From the NCBI GenBank assembly GCA_036346405.1, contig CM070546.1:100756826-100820825 (forward strand): a DNA stretch of 64,000 nucleotides, given 5' to 3'. Below are positions 1 to 10,256 of this stretch, piece after piece. The notes under the pieces are model-generated. The model was not told the DNA's origin and did no database searches. It saw only the letters and a program-made list of their open reading frames with translations. A program made the translations under genes and the position numbers. This DNA comes from Phyllostachys edulis. Its lineage: Eukaryota > Streptophyta > Magnoliopsida > Poales > Poaceae. The stretch's first letter is position 1; every line of letters starts with the position of its first letter.

Positions 1-544
1 ATCGGAATATGGGAGTGGCGGAAGGTTTTAGAAAACTCAAATTCAACCGATGTTCCGTGGTCTTCATGGGCGGCGCAAAGAGTTCTCCCACTATTCCACC
101 TGTGGTGCCTTCTAGCCGTGTGCAACATACAAAACTTTTTACTGGCCGTCACACCGGTGATGGCAAGCTTATTTTCGATAGAGTGCAACCAGCTATTCAC
201 GCCCAATGGCTCCTGAGGAGCCGGAGAATGTAGGTGGTCGAGTCCTCATGAATTCGGCCATTCTTGACCGAGGGAAAATGGGTGGTGGCGGTAGTGACAT
301 GGCGGCGCTGGTTGTTCTGTTCAAGATTGCAAGAAGAGCAAGAAATTGCCCGATTTTGTTGAGTCTTCATCTGTTCATGTTTTGCATCATTGCATTCATC
401 ACCGGCTCGATCAAGCTATGAACTGCCCCAAACCCCGATATGTGGTTGCGGCCGAGGAGGTAGTGGTGGTCAGGTGAAGGATCCACCGACTCATCTTGAC
501 TTGCCAATTACGGATTTGGATCATCTCGCATCTAATCTTCCCAT
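1..544 (-). pseudogene. Ty3/gypsy gag, 5' part (broken copy)
   Basis: This is the N-terminal part of a chromovirus-type gag polyprotein, the structural protein of the retrotransposon particle. The likely start codon is the ATG complementary to 542-544, equivalent to the start at 61559 in the second copy. The same Gln/Asn/Met-rich and Pro-rich N-terminal region is recognisable, but the frame is broken several times. Most breaks lie where the other copy has CTG or CAG, so some may be sequencing errors rather than mutations. The reading runs off the left window edge. A leader with the primer-binding site lies upstream, at higher coordinates. Confidence 0.75.
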
Positions 545-1054
545 GCTTAATAGATGAGGAGAAGAAAGCACGATAGATAAGAGGGAAAAGCACAATAGAC
601 GAGAGAGAGCAAGGGAGAAAGACAGAGGCACTAACTGGGGGGAGGCGGTTAAACCCAACGAGCAAATAGCCGGAGAGCTATTAAGAGGCAACAAAACTCA
701 AACAGAAGATCCTAATTACCGGACTAAACGATATTGGAACTAAGAAGGGCAGCCATGCTAAAGCACCTCTAACCTAACTTATCTGGAAGGTCGATTTAAA
801 GCGAAGCTCAATCCTATTGAGATCATCGAGATGAGATGGATCAATTTAAATTTTGAACACAAAGTGTCGAAGAGATCGTGTAAGATTCTAAGAATGAGGT
901 GAGAAGAGATTAGATTAAGATGAGAACATAATAGAATAAGATGAGAGAAGAATAACTACTCATGTTACTCGTTGGTTTGATTTATAAAATAAAATTTTGA
1001 AACTCTTGACTAAAGCTTATTATGCTAACTAAGGTTACGCCCCACACCAATATG
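545..1054 (-). other. Retrotransposon 5' leader (untranslated)
   Basis: Purine-rich untranslated leader between the primer-binding site and the gag start of the minus-strand gypsy element. It has no ORF of note. It matches 61560-62070 with few changes. Confidence 0.7.
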
Positions 1055-1066
1055 GCTCTAATACCA
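1055..1066 (-). other. Primer-binding site, initiator-Met tRNA type
   Basis: On the minus strand this reads TGGTATTAGAGC, one base away from TGGTATCAGAGC, the usual plant retrotransposon site complementary to the 3' end of initiator methionine tRNA. It lies 4 bp inside the LTR end at 1071, as expected for reverse-transcription priming. Confidence 0.8.
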
Positions 1067-1070
1067 CCGT

Positions 1071-1715
1071 TGTTCGGTCCTCGGGTAATCAATCCCGAGA
1101 CCCTCTCAGGCATTCTCGAGCTAGTCCTGTGATCGCCAGCCTAGCTCAAGACAGCTTCAACATCGATGTCATCAACACCATACAACAAACTATAGATTTA
1201 AGACATGTGATTAATATTAATAGAAGCAAAAGACCTTAAGGTCAAGGTTTTTACAGAGTTATATGCGCAGGCTTACAACAAAAGAGATCTTGCAACGGAA
1301 ACACAACACTGCCGGGGAGCCATTCGACATGCCCATAGGCGATCGAATGGAGGACGCCTCTAGCGGCATGGTCTTCAAGAACTCCTATTCAAAGAGCTCT
1401 GAGCTCCTAGGGTCCTCTTCGGCGATCGATCAACCGTAGGGCATAAAGCCGTGAGTACTTTGAATGTACTCAAAGAAGTCATAGGAAATGTATGCAAATA
1501 GTATTCATGCCATGCTTGACAAGGATAGATGTATGGTTACTTTGCAGAAAGCAGAATTGACTGAAAATACAATGGGTAGATTGCAAAGCACGAGTTGAAA
1601 GGTTAATACATAAGTAATCAAGTTTCTTTGAAAAACAACACGTGAACACCCCCTGCTCACTTGCTGCACTCACTCGTGAACACCTTGTTCACTTCCCAGA
1701 CCACTCAAACAGGGT
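1071..1715 (-). mobile_element. LTR 3'-terminal part, minus-strand gypsy element
   Basis: The LTR terminus next to the primer-binding site. It matches the LTR ends at 44753 and 62087 for about 630 bp and then departs from the 44753 LTR near 1715. Here the terminal TGTCGGGTCCC (as seen at 62087) reads TGTTCGGTCCT. No coding capacity. Confidence 0.75.
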
Positions 1716-3168
1716 CCGACAAGTGGTTAGTAGTGGGTGCTTTCATGCACGAGATTCGTATTGTGGTAGTCTTGTTCGACTACTAAGGACCAAACTTTGT
1801 GCCGCCGTTAATCCTCGAACTTTGTGCCGTGTTAATCCAAGTAACACTCATATTTCCACACGGTTGGGAGTTGGTTTGGTCAATTAGGGAGGGTCTTATT
1901 GGGTTGAATCAAAAAGTGGTGTGAGGACATGTGTCTTCAATCATATGTTCGTAGGATCCAATGTAATTTTCTCAGAATGCATGGAGCACTATTTTTCTTT
2001 CTTTACATTGCATCTGATTCCAACACAACTTGTGTGCTCGCTAGTAAGCTCTATCCGTAGCTTGTACCGAGTTGGGGTTCATCTCGCAAGGGTGGATCAA
2101 CTCAATGGGGCCATCTTGCTAAAAAGTATCGAATCTCGATTTCGGCCGACATACCTTAGGAAGTGTGTCATTATCGTGGCTTACTGCTAATCGAAATCAT
2201 GTGGGTAAAGTTTTACACCCCTATAGGGTTAAATCTATCTCAATAGCCGTGTCCACTGCTATGGATGACCGCTAGATTCGGAGACATCATTGTTAGACTT
2301 TAATTAAAATTGACATGGTTGTTATATCAAGATGAATGGGTATTCATGCATTTTAGTTTATCAAAGTGGGCTGCTACTTTGGTATTGTTTGAAATATATA
2401 TTTATCACTATTATATGTACTTCTTTTACTAAAGTTTCATATTAAATGGCAAATTTTCAAACTAGTATGTGTAGGATGAAAATTAGTGTGTTGTCTACAA
2501 AACTAAGCCACTATGGCCTCTCTTTTGTATAGCCTCTAGCATGTATAATTTTTACTTTGTGTAAGACTTATAGTACATTTTGTACTTAACCGATTGTCCA
2601 CATTGTTCGCTTGAGGAATACTACACGCTAGATCAATTTGTTAGCTACCGATATCAGGATTTATAATCTAATAGATGTTGTTTCTAACTCCCATTCGGTT
2701 GCCTTGGGTTTGGGAACACCTTGCTGGACCTTTTGGTTTATTTAATTTATTTCCGCTGCTACTTGATGTTAAACTTTGAATTTGGCCGGTTGGCCGCTTT
2801 CATAATAGTTGTAGACTTAAGTACTATGTTGTATGTCACTTGATATATCAATGTATGACATTTGTATGATCATGGATTAATGTTGATGAGGATATGTACG
2901 TGTTGGTCGCTGATCTTGGGAGACAACACGGGACACATATCCGCTGTATTGAAATCCTCTCTAATTCCTTTAAGTGTGTATTCAACTGTTGGGGAACTGG
3001 CTACCATGCATCACTTGCAGGGGAGCGGTATGCATGGTCACCGTGGCTCTAGCTCACCGGGTCCTCCTACTTAAATGGAGTTAAATTGAATTTCAATCCT
3101 CTAAGGTCCGTAGTTATTTTTCTAAGATCGAAGGACTCATTTTATAAAAATAACCTAGGGTCCTCACA
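1716..3168 (+). mobile_element. LTR-like tract, apparently in plus orientation
   Basis: The block at 2200-2270 (GGGTAAAG, then AATAGCCGTGTCCAC) and the GAGTACATT-like block near 2570 are conserved LTR segments. Both run opposite to the minus-strand LTR at 1071 and parallel to the plus-strand LTRs at 45504 and 57254. The tract is therefore probably a piece of another LTR joined to or inserted in the first. The right boundary is uncertain. One candidate is 3168, where the minus strand would start TGTGAGGACCC, a TG-type LTR start. Confidence 0.45.
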
Positions 3169-4054
3169 TTATCGTATCTTGGATAGCATGTATTGTGATT
3201 GATATGTCTATTATCATGTTGTTGGCGGTGCCTTGTCGCATGTATCCATATAGTTGCATGTATCCATGTCAAAGATGAATCATCACCGATCTTTCTTATT
3301 ACATGCTTTTATGATTACATGTTCATAGGCTTTATTGTGTACTATGGATACATGGATCTTGTCATATCTCCCTAGCATGTAGTATTCATGATTTGTTCAT
3401 TTCCATGCCTTATCTATTCATGCTCATGCTCAATTACCGCTTATATGAGCTTTGTATCATCTAACGCTATTCTTCCCCGGTTGTGTGTCTCGGTTTTGTT
3501 TTCCTAGATCATATCTCACTAACCTAGTACCAAGGCTACCTCTTTGGTGTAGTCTTTTAGTTGAGAAGGAGAACATGTGGTTCATGACCCTAACTGTTAG
3601 TTCTCCTTCATCATGCGAGCATTCGATGATGGCTATCACTTCTTGGGGATATAGTATAATCCAACTTCTACTCCTTCGACTATATCTCACCGCCAAGTGG
3701 TGCGACATAGGTTCGAGCCCATGTGCCTTACATTTGTGTATGGTACTCCTATCCTGCTTTGCATAACATTTGGTTTTTTTAGGTGTTGGGCTTGTTGAGT
3801 TCATGGTAGATAGGAGGTACACTTCTGGCACATGTCCTTCCTAAGCAGTTTTCTTATCTCTTGGTTTGCTAGGATGAACTCTCTTCACAACCTAGATAGA
3901 GCTTGTCACTCCAGTCACTAGTTTTTAGCAGGCTTTGGGTAGCTTGTCCTTGAGGGACTTTTGTGATAGCTAGTGTTTGTGTTTCACTCCCTAGTTGTAA
4001 GAGATTCTTTCCTTAGAGACCATGTGGAGTAAGAGATTCGTTGTGCTATAGTTT
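3169..4054. other. Unassigned AT-rich stretch, possibly decayed copia pol
   Basis: It leads directly into a recognisable copia RNase H terminus at 4055 on the plus strand, so it may be decayed RT/RNase H sequence. I could not align a motif here. The ORFs of about 100-120 codons at 3452-3831 overlap on opposite strands and resemble nothing I know. Confidence 0.35.
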
Positions 4055-4150
4055 GTGGAATTTGAGGCTTTTTTAGTAGATATCCTCACCAAGCCCTTAG
4101 ATCCAACTAGGTTTGTCTCTTTGAGGAGTGAGTTGGGAGTAGTTTACCCT
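4055..4150 (+). pseudogene. Ty1/copia RNase H C-terminus (SIRE-like)
   Basis: The reading contains DILTKPLDPTRF followed by LRSELGV. This is the hallmark end of plant copia RNase H (consensus D-I-x-T-K-P-L then a conserved R/L/L-rich helix ending the polyprotein). The enzyme would remove the RNA strand after reverse transcription. Only this last segment is clear. A G-rich stretch follows near 4165. The context suggests the 3' end of a SIRE-like element whose untranslated 3' region and LTR follow downstream. Confidence 0.72.
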
Positions 4151-4447
4151 TATGGGCTGGTTTGGGGGGGGGTAGATCAATTTTTTTATCTTTCTTTGAC
4201 AAGTGGTTTCTCTTGCATATCATGCATTGTATCATATTGCATTCATTAAAAAAATAAAAAATGATGCATTGTAGTAGAGTTGTATTGCTTCACTTGTAAA
4301 CTGATGGAGCTTTGCTTATTACCCCTATTGATGTGGCTAGGTTTTGATTGATGCCATGCTATAGCTTGTATGCTTGTCTTAGTATGATTTATTTGCTTAG
4401 CTACTTGTTGATGCCTTGGCATGTTACCTAGAGCTAGGACTAGGCTT

Positions 4448-4456
4448 AATCTAAAA
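4448..4456. repeat. 9-bp target-site duplication, left
   Basis: AATCTAAAA, repeated exactly at 4628-4636, flanks the MITE between them. Confidence 0.85.
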
Positions 4457-4627
4457 GGGAAATTTTCCTATATGCCACTGCTTAGTGCATGTGTTTGAGC
4501 GTTAAAAGTTTAATATGCCACACCCTAGTACAAAACTTTACACTAGGGAGTGGCATATTTGAAAAAAACTTTTCAAGGGCACCTTTGTAAGACATCAACG
4601 AAGTAGTGGCATATATCAATTTTTTCC
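4457..4627. mobile_element. Mutator-like MITE, 171 bp
   Basis: Short non-coding DNA transposon. The left end reads GGGAAATTTTCCTATATGCC. The right end, reverse-complemented, reads GGAAAAAATTGATATATGCC. The terminal inverted repeats continue into ACT on both sides. It is flanked by a perfect 9-bp direct repeat, the target duplication length of Mutator-superfamily elements. It would depend on a transposase supplied elsewhere. It lies in the 3' non-coding part of the copia remnant, so it inserted after that element. Confidence 0.85.
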
Positions 4628-4636
4628 AATCTAAAA
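4628..4636. repeat. 9-bp target-site duplication, right
   Basis: AATCTAAAA, the partner of 4448-4456. Confidence 0.85.
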
Positions 4637-5896
4637 ATTACCAAGTTATATATAAATTCACCTTGTGGTATGAGTCGAGCCAGGCTTTTATGTCATTTGA
4701 GATCTTGTACATGACTATTGAGTGCCGACTAGGATTACTTGGCTTATCTTGAATCTGTCTTGAACTTAGAAGAAAATCTTGGATAGTTAATGGCTTTTGC
4801 TCAATTTTAATGCTTTAACGAAAAGTCCCTTGTTATCTTGAAAACAACAAGGGCTCTCATGAAAAAAGAAAACAAAGGGAGTTTTTGCAAAATGTCTGTT
4901 ACATGCCTTGAGTACTACTCTTAGCCCAACAATGGTCTGCTATATCCCATTAGAGCTTTTTCATACTGAAAATGTCATATCCTTGCTCGCAAAAGGTCCG
5001 TTACACGCCTAGAGTAAAATTAAAATCAAATGAAATTGAGCGAGTTGATTCAAGTTGTAGGCTTTGTAATCTTTCTAGTAGTCAATGCTTGTTTAATTAT
5101 CTTGGATTACATGCTTGTTGTGGCTTGGTTCATATTCATATTGTGTCTTTTCAGATTATCCTATAGTGATTTCAGATTATTCACTAGATAGATGGCTCTT
5201 GGATATATATCTTGATGCTAATTTGTAGCTTGACATTCATAATATGTTAGCTTTCATACTTAATATGTCTTGTGCATTACTACATGTTAGCTTATTCGTA
5301 TTGGGTAATCTTCAAAGTTTTTTGCTCCTAAAAATTGAAAATAAAAAATGAAGTCACTCCATTGCATTTCATTCATGCTCTTTCTTATGCTTCTTCCCTG
5401 CTTCCTTAATCTGAAAAAAATGGATGAGTGGAATGCGTGATTCCTTCATGACTCCAATTTCAAAGGGGGAAAGAATGTGGCAAAAATGCTGGGAAATGGC
5501 TATTGTTGTATTCAGGGGGAGAAAATGCAAACAGAGGGATAAAGTTTTTAAATGGTAGATCTCAGTGAGGGGGCGCATCCCATATGCATTCTTATGCTCT
5601 AAATTCCAAAATTGAATTCTCACTATGATCAAATGTCAAATTGAATTATTGTTCTTTCATATGGTCCTCGAGTGAGTTTTTCAATCCCTCTTCTAGATTT
5701 GAAGCTTTTTATACACTTCATTACCTCTACTAGTTTGCTTTTTGCATTCCTCAAGACAATTTGGTTATTTTCGTGTCTTTCTTTGCTTTTGGACCAAGTT
5801 GAGGCTTTTTTTTTGCAAAACTGAGCGAGTATTTATAAAACTACCTCCAAATTGTATTTTTGGGCAGATTGCCAATGTGTTCATCAAGTGGGAGAT
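4637..5896 (+). other. SIRE-like copia 3' non-coding region with polypurine tract
   Basis: This non-coding stretch between the pol terminus and the LTR carries G-rich purine runs: CAGGGGGAGAAAATGC near 5512, GAGGGGGCGC near 5567, and AAGTGGGAGAT at 5886-5896 immediately before a TG LTR start. Long 3' non-coding regions with several purine tracts are typical of SIRE/Maximus-type plant copia elements. The last tract is the probable plus-strand primer. No supported gene. Confidence 0.5.
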
Positions 5897-7443
5897 TGTG
5901 GAGACTATGTGGTATGATCCTAATCTAGGTGTTAAACAATTGACATCGGTGTCGAGGAGTTTGGGGAGTAAACCTCTGCTTAGCAAACCTGCCTGATTTG
6001 TTGTTTGGTGTTGGTGGTCTAACCAAATTTTGGGTGGTGATCGCACCAATGGTTGAAGCATGTGAGGAATAGGCACCAAACACTTGTGTGGGAGTGTTTG
6101 GGGATGTGTTTGCACCAGATGCCAATGAAAATGGAGATTGGATGAGAAACTAGAGAGTTTTTATGTAAAAAGTCCAAATAGGGTGTTTTCTTGAATTAGG
6201 AAGCTTGCTCGACCGCCATTGGTTGGTAGTCGATCAGTAGCGGTCCGACCGGTCCCCGTCACACGGGCTAGCAATGACCGACTAGGTTGGTTCGACCGCC
6301 ATGGGTTGGTCAGTTAGACTAGCTGTGAGTACGGTTTGATCGACCATGGTGGTTTCAACATAGCGAGGTGTACCGATTTTGGGGTTTTGACCTAGGGGTC
6401 ATGGAAATGTTGCATATGTGTTGCATATTGCATATTTGGAATGATGTGGGTCAAATTGCGAAGAACTTATATTCTAAAATGGTTGCTTTGTCTTGGCGCT
6501 TATGCAAGGTGGCTTGGAGTCAACTACGATCAACGATGAGGAGGACCAGGACTTGGTTAGGGGAGCCAAGGTCCAGAACGGTCATGGATGCTGGGTGAGA
6601 TGGTTGGATTCAAGCAAGGTGCAAGATGGACAAGAACCATGGAAGTCAAAGTTTGAGCAAAGACCTTTTGAGGTAAAGTGATGCTTTCGGGAGCGAAGCT
6701 TTGAAAGTATGTGTTCGTGACTCGTCAATTGTGTCAATTGATGATTTTGTGTGTCATGCGGTGCTACGTGACGATTTGGTTGTCAGTGATGGTTGTAGGA
6801 TTTTGGAGCTACGTCCTGGTGAGGCGGACGGATCGGACTAAGCTAGGGAGTTAAGGTCTAGAACGATCAAGGTGTCACCGAAGATGACCGAGGTTATCGT
6901 GGTCATTAGAAGTCGAGAAGACAAGGAACTCAAGCAGAGCTACCTGGTGATGGACATGACTCGCAAGGGAATGGTCAATCGACTAAGCTCGTGGAGGAGC
7001 CGAGGTCTATAATAGTCAAGGAAGCCAAAAGGTCACAGCATGGTAAGGCATGTGCGGCGCTTATGACTTGGACCCGCTTTGCAAGCGAAGACACTTGTTG
7101 GATCCGATGTTTGAGAGGATTAAGGAAGTCTTTGGGGCCACATGGATGATAGCGGCAGTATGGGCGATGCTTTGATGTGAAGGAATCGGGAAAGGTCTCA
7201 GAGAGGAACATCTTGGTAAATTGCCCAATACTAGAAAATGGTAGTGTGAGAAACCATAGTGGTAGACTAAGTGGATTAGGTCAATGATACTCCATGGAGG
7301 GCAAAACATGATGGATTTGACCTAATGAGCTAAAGATAAATACGATGCTTTGAGAAGCGTGCTTGAGTAAGACCCATTTATGTGTGGGCTTAACGTGTGT
7401 CCGTTAGGTTTTCTCTAGACCTAGCATCCACTATATAAGGGGT
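5897..7443 (+). mobile_element. SIRE-like copia LTR, left part
   Basis: It starts TGTGGAGACTATG after a purine tract. Much of 6380-7440 matches the reverse complement of 55480-56100, a copia solo LTR: shared segments include the GGGTCAA-AAGAACTT block near 6450 and ATTTATGTGTGGGCTTAACG near 7375. The TATA-like CTATATAAGG at 7431-7440 lies at the position of the TATA in the other LTR. The LTR is cut at 7443 by a smaller copia element and resumes at 10257. It also has an extra stretch rich in GACCGCCAT/GGTTGGT motifs at 6190-6360. Confidence 0.6.
7431..7440 (+). promoter_or_regulatory. TATA-like element in SIRE-like LTR
   Basis: CTATATAAGG, aligned with ACTATAAATAGAGG on the minus strand of the copia solo LTR near 55480. 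The nested element at 7444 inserted just downstream and separates this promoter from its transcript. Confidence 0.5.
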
Positions 7444-7894
7444 TGTTAGAGTTAATCTTGTTTAAGAGTATTAGTTTCTAAGTTTAGAGTTTTTGAGTTC
7501 ATATCCGAGTTGGATTCACGCCGAGTCCGAGTTCGATATTGAGTTTTACACCTTTTATAAGGGCTAGTTAGTCTTTAGTCTTTTGAATGTGAGGAGAAGC
7601 AATAAAGAAAACCAAAAGAGGAGCTTGCTCTCGAAAGAAACAGATCTATCTCTGCTTTGCTTTCGTTGTTTGTTTCTTCAGCAGAAGGACCGAGGCGGGT
7701 GTCGCTAGTACCTAGGCTAGGCAGAGGCGCAGCTTTTGCAGAGACCAAGTTTATGCGTGATTTAAAGAAGGTGCTCCGAAGACAAGGTCACGCCAAGAAG
7801 TTCATATCGACAAGAAAGCTAAGTGGGTCCCATGGACGGTCACATCAAAGCAATTCCTAATCAAATTTCGACGGATTAGAAAAAAATTCCAACA
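7444..7894 (+). repeat. 5' LTR of deleted copia element
   Basis: Collinear with 9801-10256. Differences cluster at short indels, several consistent with CTG/CAG miscalls (7651 region against 10003 region). Confidence 0.88.
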
Positions 7895-7896
7895 AG

Positions 7897-7908
7897 TGGT
7901 ATCGAGTC
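7897..7908 (+). other. Primer-binding site (initiator-Met tRNA type)
   Basis: TGGTATCGAGTC, two bases after the LTR end. The expected TGGTATCAGAG appears altered at its CAG, which matches the error pattern seen across the window. Confidence 0.7.
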
Positions 7909-7935
7909 TGTTGATCTTGGTGCTATCTCAAGATC

Positions 7936-8836
7936 ATGGGTGACAATGCTAAGACCTGTGATGGGCCAATCTCCTCCTATATCCTGTCCCCGACGAATCG
8001 ACAATTATCCGGTGTGGACTATGAGGATGAAGGCTAACATGCGCGCCCAGTGGAGTCCTGGGTGCACGATCCAAGGCAAAGGACAAGGAGGTGGACGACA
8101 AGGTAGACCAGACGGCCATGGCCATCATCTACCAGCGGTGCTGCACTCCATGATGCAACAAATTACTCCAAGAAGGAGATTCGACGATGAGGCGTGGTGA
8201 CACTTCAAAAGATACACGAGGGAGTTGATCGTGTGAAGGAGGTGCAGCTCGTAATTTGCATAATGAAGTTCGAGAATCTCCGTGATGGGAGAAACCCAAT
8301 GCGGTGGACGAGTTCGCTGTAAGTTGTCTTCATTGTACAATCAGATTGTCTCTCTCGACAAGAAGATGGAGGAATCTGTGGCGTTGAAGAAGCATTCTCG
8401 CTACCGTAAAAGTTTGTACTGCCGCCACCACGCCATGTACTCCCGGATCCGAGGAAAAGAAGATCGAGGAGATCACCGGTTCCTCAAGGCGCATGAGGAG
8501 CTACTGAAGGTATCAATCCCAGAACGAGCAAAGGTATCACCCCATAACGAGCAGCAAGTATTTGTAAAGGAGATACAAGAAACATGGCGCATTTATTTGG
8601 CGAGGTGGCCGTGAAGGCAAGGTTGGGCAAGGCGATGGTGACAGATCCCGTGATAAGTCACATATCAAATGTTTCAAATGTGATAAGTATGGTCACTACG
8701 CATCGGTGTGAAAATGAAGACGACAATCCTACCCTGCTTCTCTCCTTATGTGTCAACAAGGCGCCGATCATGGTGATGTTGAACGAGGAGAACGTACTTC
8801 CTAAACTACGCACGGAGGAGGAAATCACGATCATAA
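7936..8836 (+). pseudogene. Copia gag with CCHC zinc knuckle
   Basis: Structural protein of the copia particle. The likely start is the ATG at 7936, 28 bp after the primer-binding site. The N-terminal part contains a Y-x-V-W-x-x-R-M-K-A pattern typical of the plant copia gag domain, then several frameshifts. A zinc knuckle C-x2-C-x4-H is encoded from 8670 (CFKCDKYGHYASV). The expected last Cys is lost because one base appears missing, so the frame meets TGA at 8709. The order gag, knuckle, protease is normal for the family. Confidence 0.75.
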
Positions 8837-8845
8837 TGATGAGTG

Positions 8846-9185
8846 GTACTTGGACAAAGGAGCAAGCAATCATATGATTTCGAGATCGCTCCATGTTCCA
8901 TGAGCTCGATGAGAAGATTTCGAGAAATCAAGTTTGGCAACGGCTCCACTGGTGACAAATAAAAGGCAAAGGTACAATGTTGTTGCGATGCAAGAACGGT
9001 GATCAAGATGCTGCATCGACATTTACTTTATACCAAGTTTGTGCAACAACATACTCATCTCCTGCAGCTATGTAATCTGGTGCAGTGGTGGAGCACAGGT
9101 GAGTTCTGCGTGTTCACGACAAGAATAAAGATCTGCTGATGAAGGTAAAAGATCCCCAAACCGGTTGTACAAAATTTATCTCAAA
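8846..9185 (+). pseudogene. Copia protease and pre-integrase region remnant
   Basis: The segment encodes YLDKGASNHM at the place of the copia protease active site, where the family has an Asp-Thr-Gly triad followed by A-S-x-H. The Thr codon now reads Lys, so the site would be dead unless this is a base-calling error. A G-K-G-T stretch and a later LLMKVKDPQ-like stretch match the protease C-terminus and the pre-integrase domain. Several stops interrupt it. After about 9185 the polyprotein stops abruptly, which marks the internal deletion. Confidence 0.7.
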
Positions 9186-9800
9186 ACTTGTAAGTCGGTT
9201 TGTGTGAAGGACAGCTTTGGAGGAGCCAGAGTGGAACTTAGATATCGCCAAGGACATGCGGGACCTGTGAGAGGCACAATTAGCATGCAGGAGGCGCAAA
9301 GAAAGTGAGCCTTGGGAGGTCCAGATGGCAAAGAAGGCACACAGGCAGTCGTGCTGGGCGGGAGTCCCACGCACATGAAGGGCGCGCAGATACATGAAGC
9401 CGACGCAGAAGGAGAGGCGGTGTAGCCTCAACTAAGGTGTACACGGGAAGTGGATGACTTGGTCCAAGAGAGAGGAGCGAGAGGCCTGTAATGGCGTAAT
9501 CCAAAGTGGTCGTGGGAGTAGGTGCTCTAGTCCAAAGTGTCAGCGAGTAGGTGCTCCAAACCTTGTAGTCAGGAGCAGTGTTCCAAACCAAAGTGGTGTG
9601 TAAGGAAGGACGAAGTTCACCTGTGCAAGGCACGTAAGCATTGGTTTGTGCATGGCTCAGATGGAGCAACTACAAAGCGTAGGCGGTATTGGCCCGTAGG
9701 AACGCAAGATGGAAGTGCAAGATAAAAGAGAAAGACTTGGAAGGTCATATGAGAGAAGATCACGTGGATCAAGGTGAAGAAACGATATTAAGGGGGTGAT
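9186..9800 (+). other. Non-coding remainder of deleted copia interior, with polypurine tract
   Basis: Purine-rich sequence of unknown origin between the truncated polyprotein and the 3' LTR. AAGGGGGTGAT at 9790-9800 is the polypurine tract. No pol motif was seen on either strand. Confidence 0.55.
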
Positions 9801-10256
9801 TGTTAGAGTTAATCTCGCTTAAGAGTATTAGTTTCTAAGTTTAGAGTTTTTGAGTTCATATCCGAGTTGGATTCACGCCGAGTCCGAAGTTCGATATTGA
9901 GTTTCACATCCTTTATAAGGGGTCAAGAGTCTTTAGTCTTTTGGAACGTGAGGAGAAGCAATAAAGAAAACCAAAAGAGAAGCTTGTTCCCGAAAAGAAA
10001 CAGATCTATCTTGGTTTGCTGTTGTTTGTTTCTTCACCGAAGGACCGAGGAAGGTGCCGCGTAGTACCTAGGCTAGGCAGAGGCGCAGCTTTGCAGAGAC
10101 CAAGTCGCATGCGTGATTTAAAGAAGGTGCTCCGTAAGACCGTGTCACGCCAAGAAGTTCAATATCGACAAGAAAGCTAAGTGGGTCCCACTTGACGGGT
10201 CACATCAAAGCAATTCCTAATCAAATTTTAGACGGATTAGAAAAAAAATTCCAACA
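9801..10256 (+). repeat. 3' LTR of deleted copia element
   Basis: Begins TGTTAGAGTTAATC and ends CCAACA. It pairs with 7444-7894. Confidence 0.88.

Larger units (their letters stand above)
1..2949. repeat. Left copy of a ~3-kb direct duplication (partner 61013-64000)
   Basis: This block reads collinearly with 61013-64000 in the same orientation: gag start, leader, primer-binding site, LTR end and the LTR-like tract beyond it. It is 2949 bp here against 2988 bp there. The left edge lies outside the window; the right edge cannot be placed because the partner is cut by the window end. Long runs are identical (for example around 2690-2860 and 63730-63900). Differences concentrate at CTG or CAG positions, where this copy has CCG, CG, TCG or short deletions. 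The shared composite structure implies a segmental or tandem duplication, or an assembly duplicate, rather than two independent insertions. Confidence 0.93.
7444..10256 (+). mobile_element. Internally deleted Ty1/copia element, 2.8 kb
   Basis: The element has two ~450-bp LTRs in direct orientation (7444-7894 and 9801-10256), both beginning TGTTAGAGTTAATC and ending TTCCAACA. A primer-binding site follows the first and a polypurine tract precedes the second. The ~1.9-kb interior keeps gag, the protease and the pre-integrase region but has no integrase, RT or RNase H. It could therefore move only with proteins from a relative. The flanks (GGGGT left, GGTGG right) do not form a perfect 5-bp duplication. 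The element interrupts a SIRE-like LTR. Confidence 0.88.
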
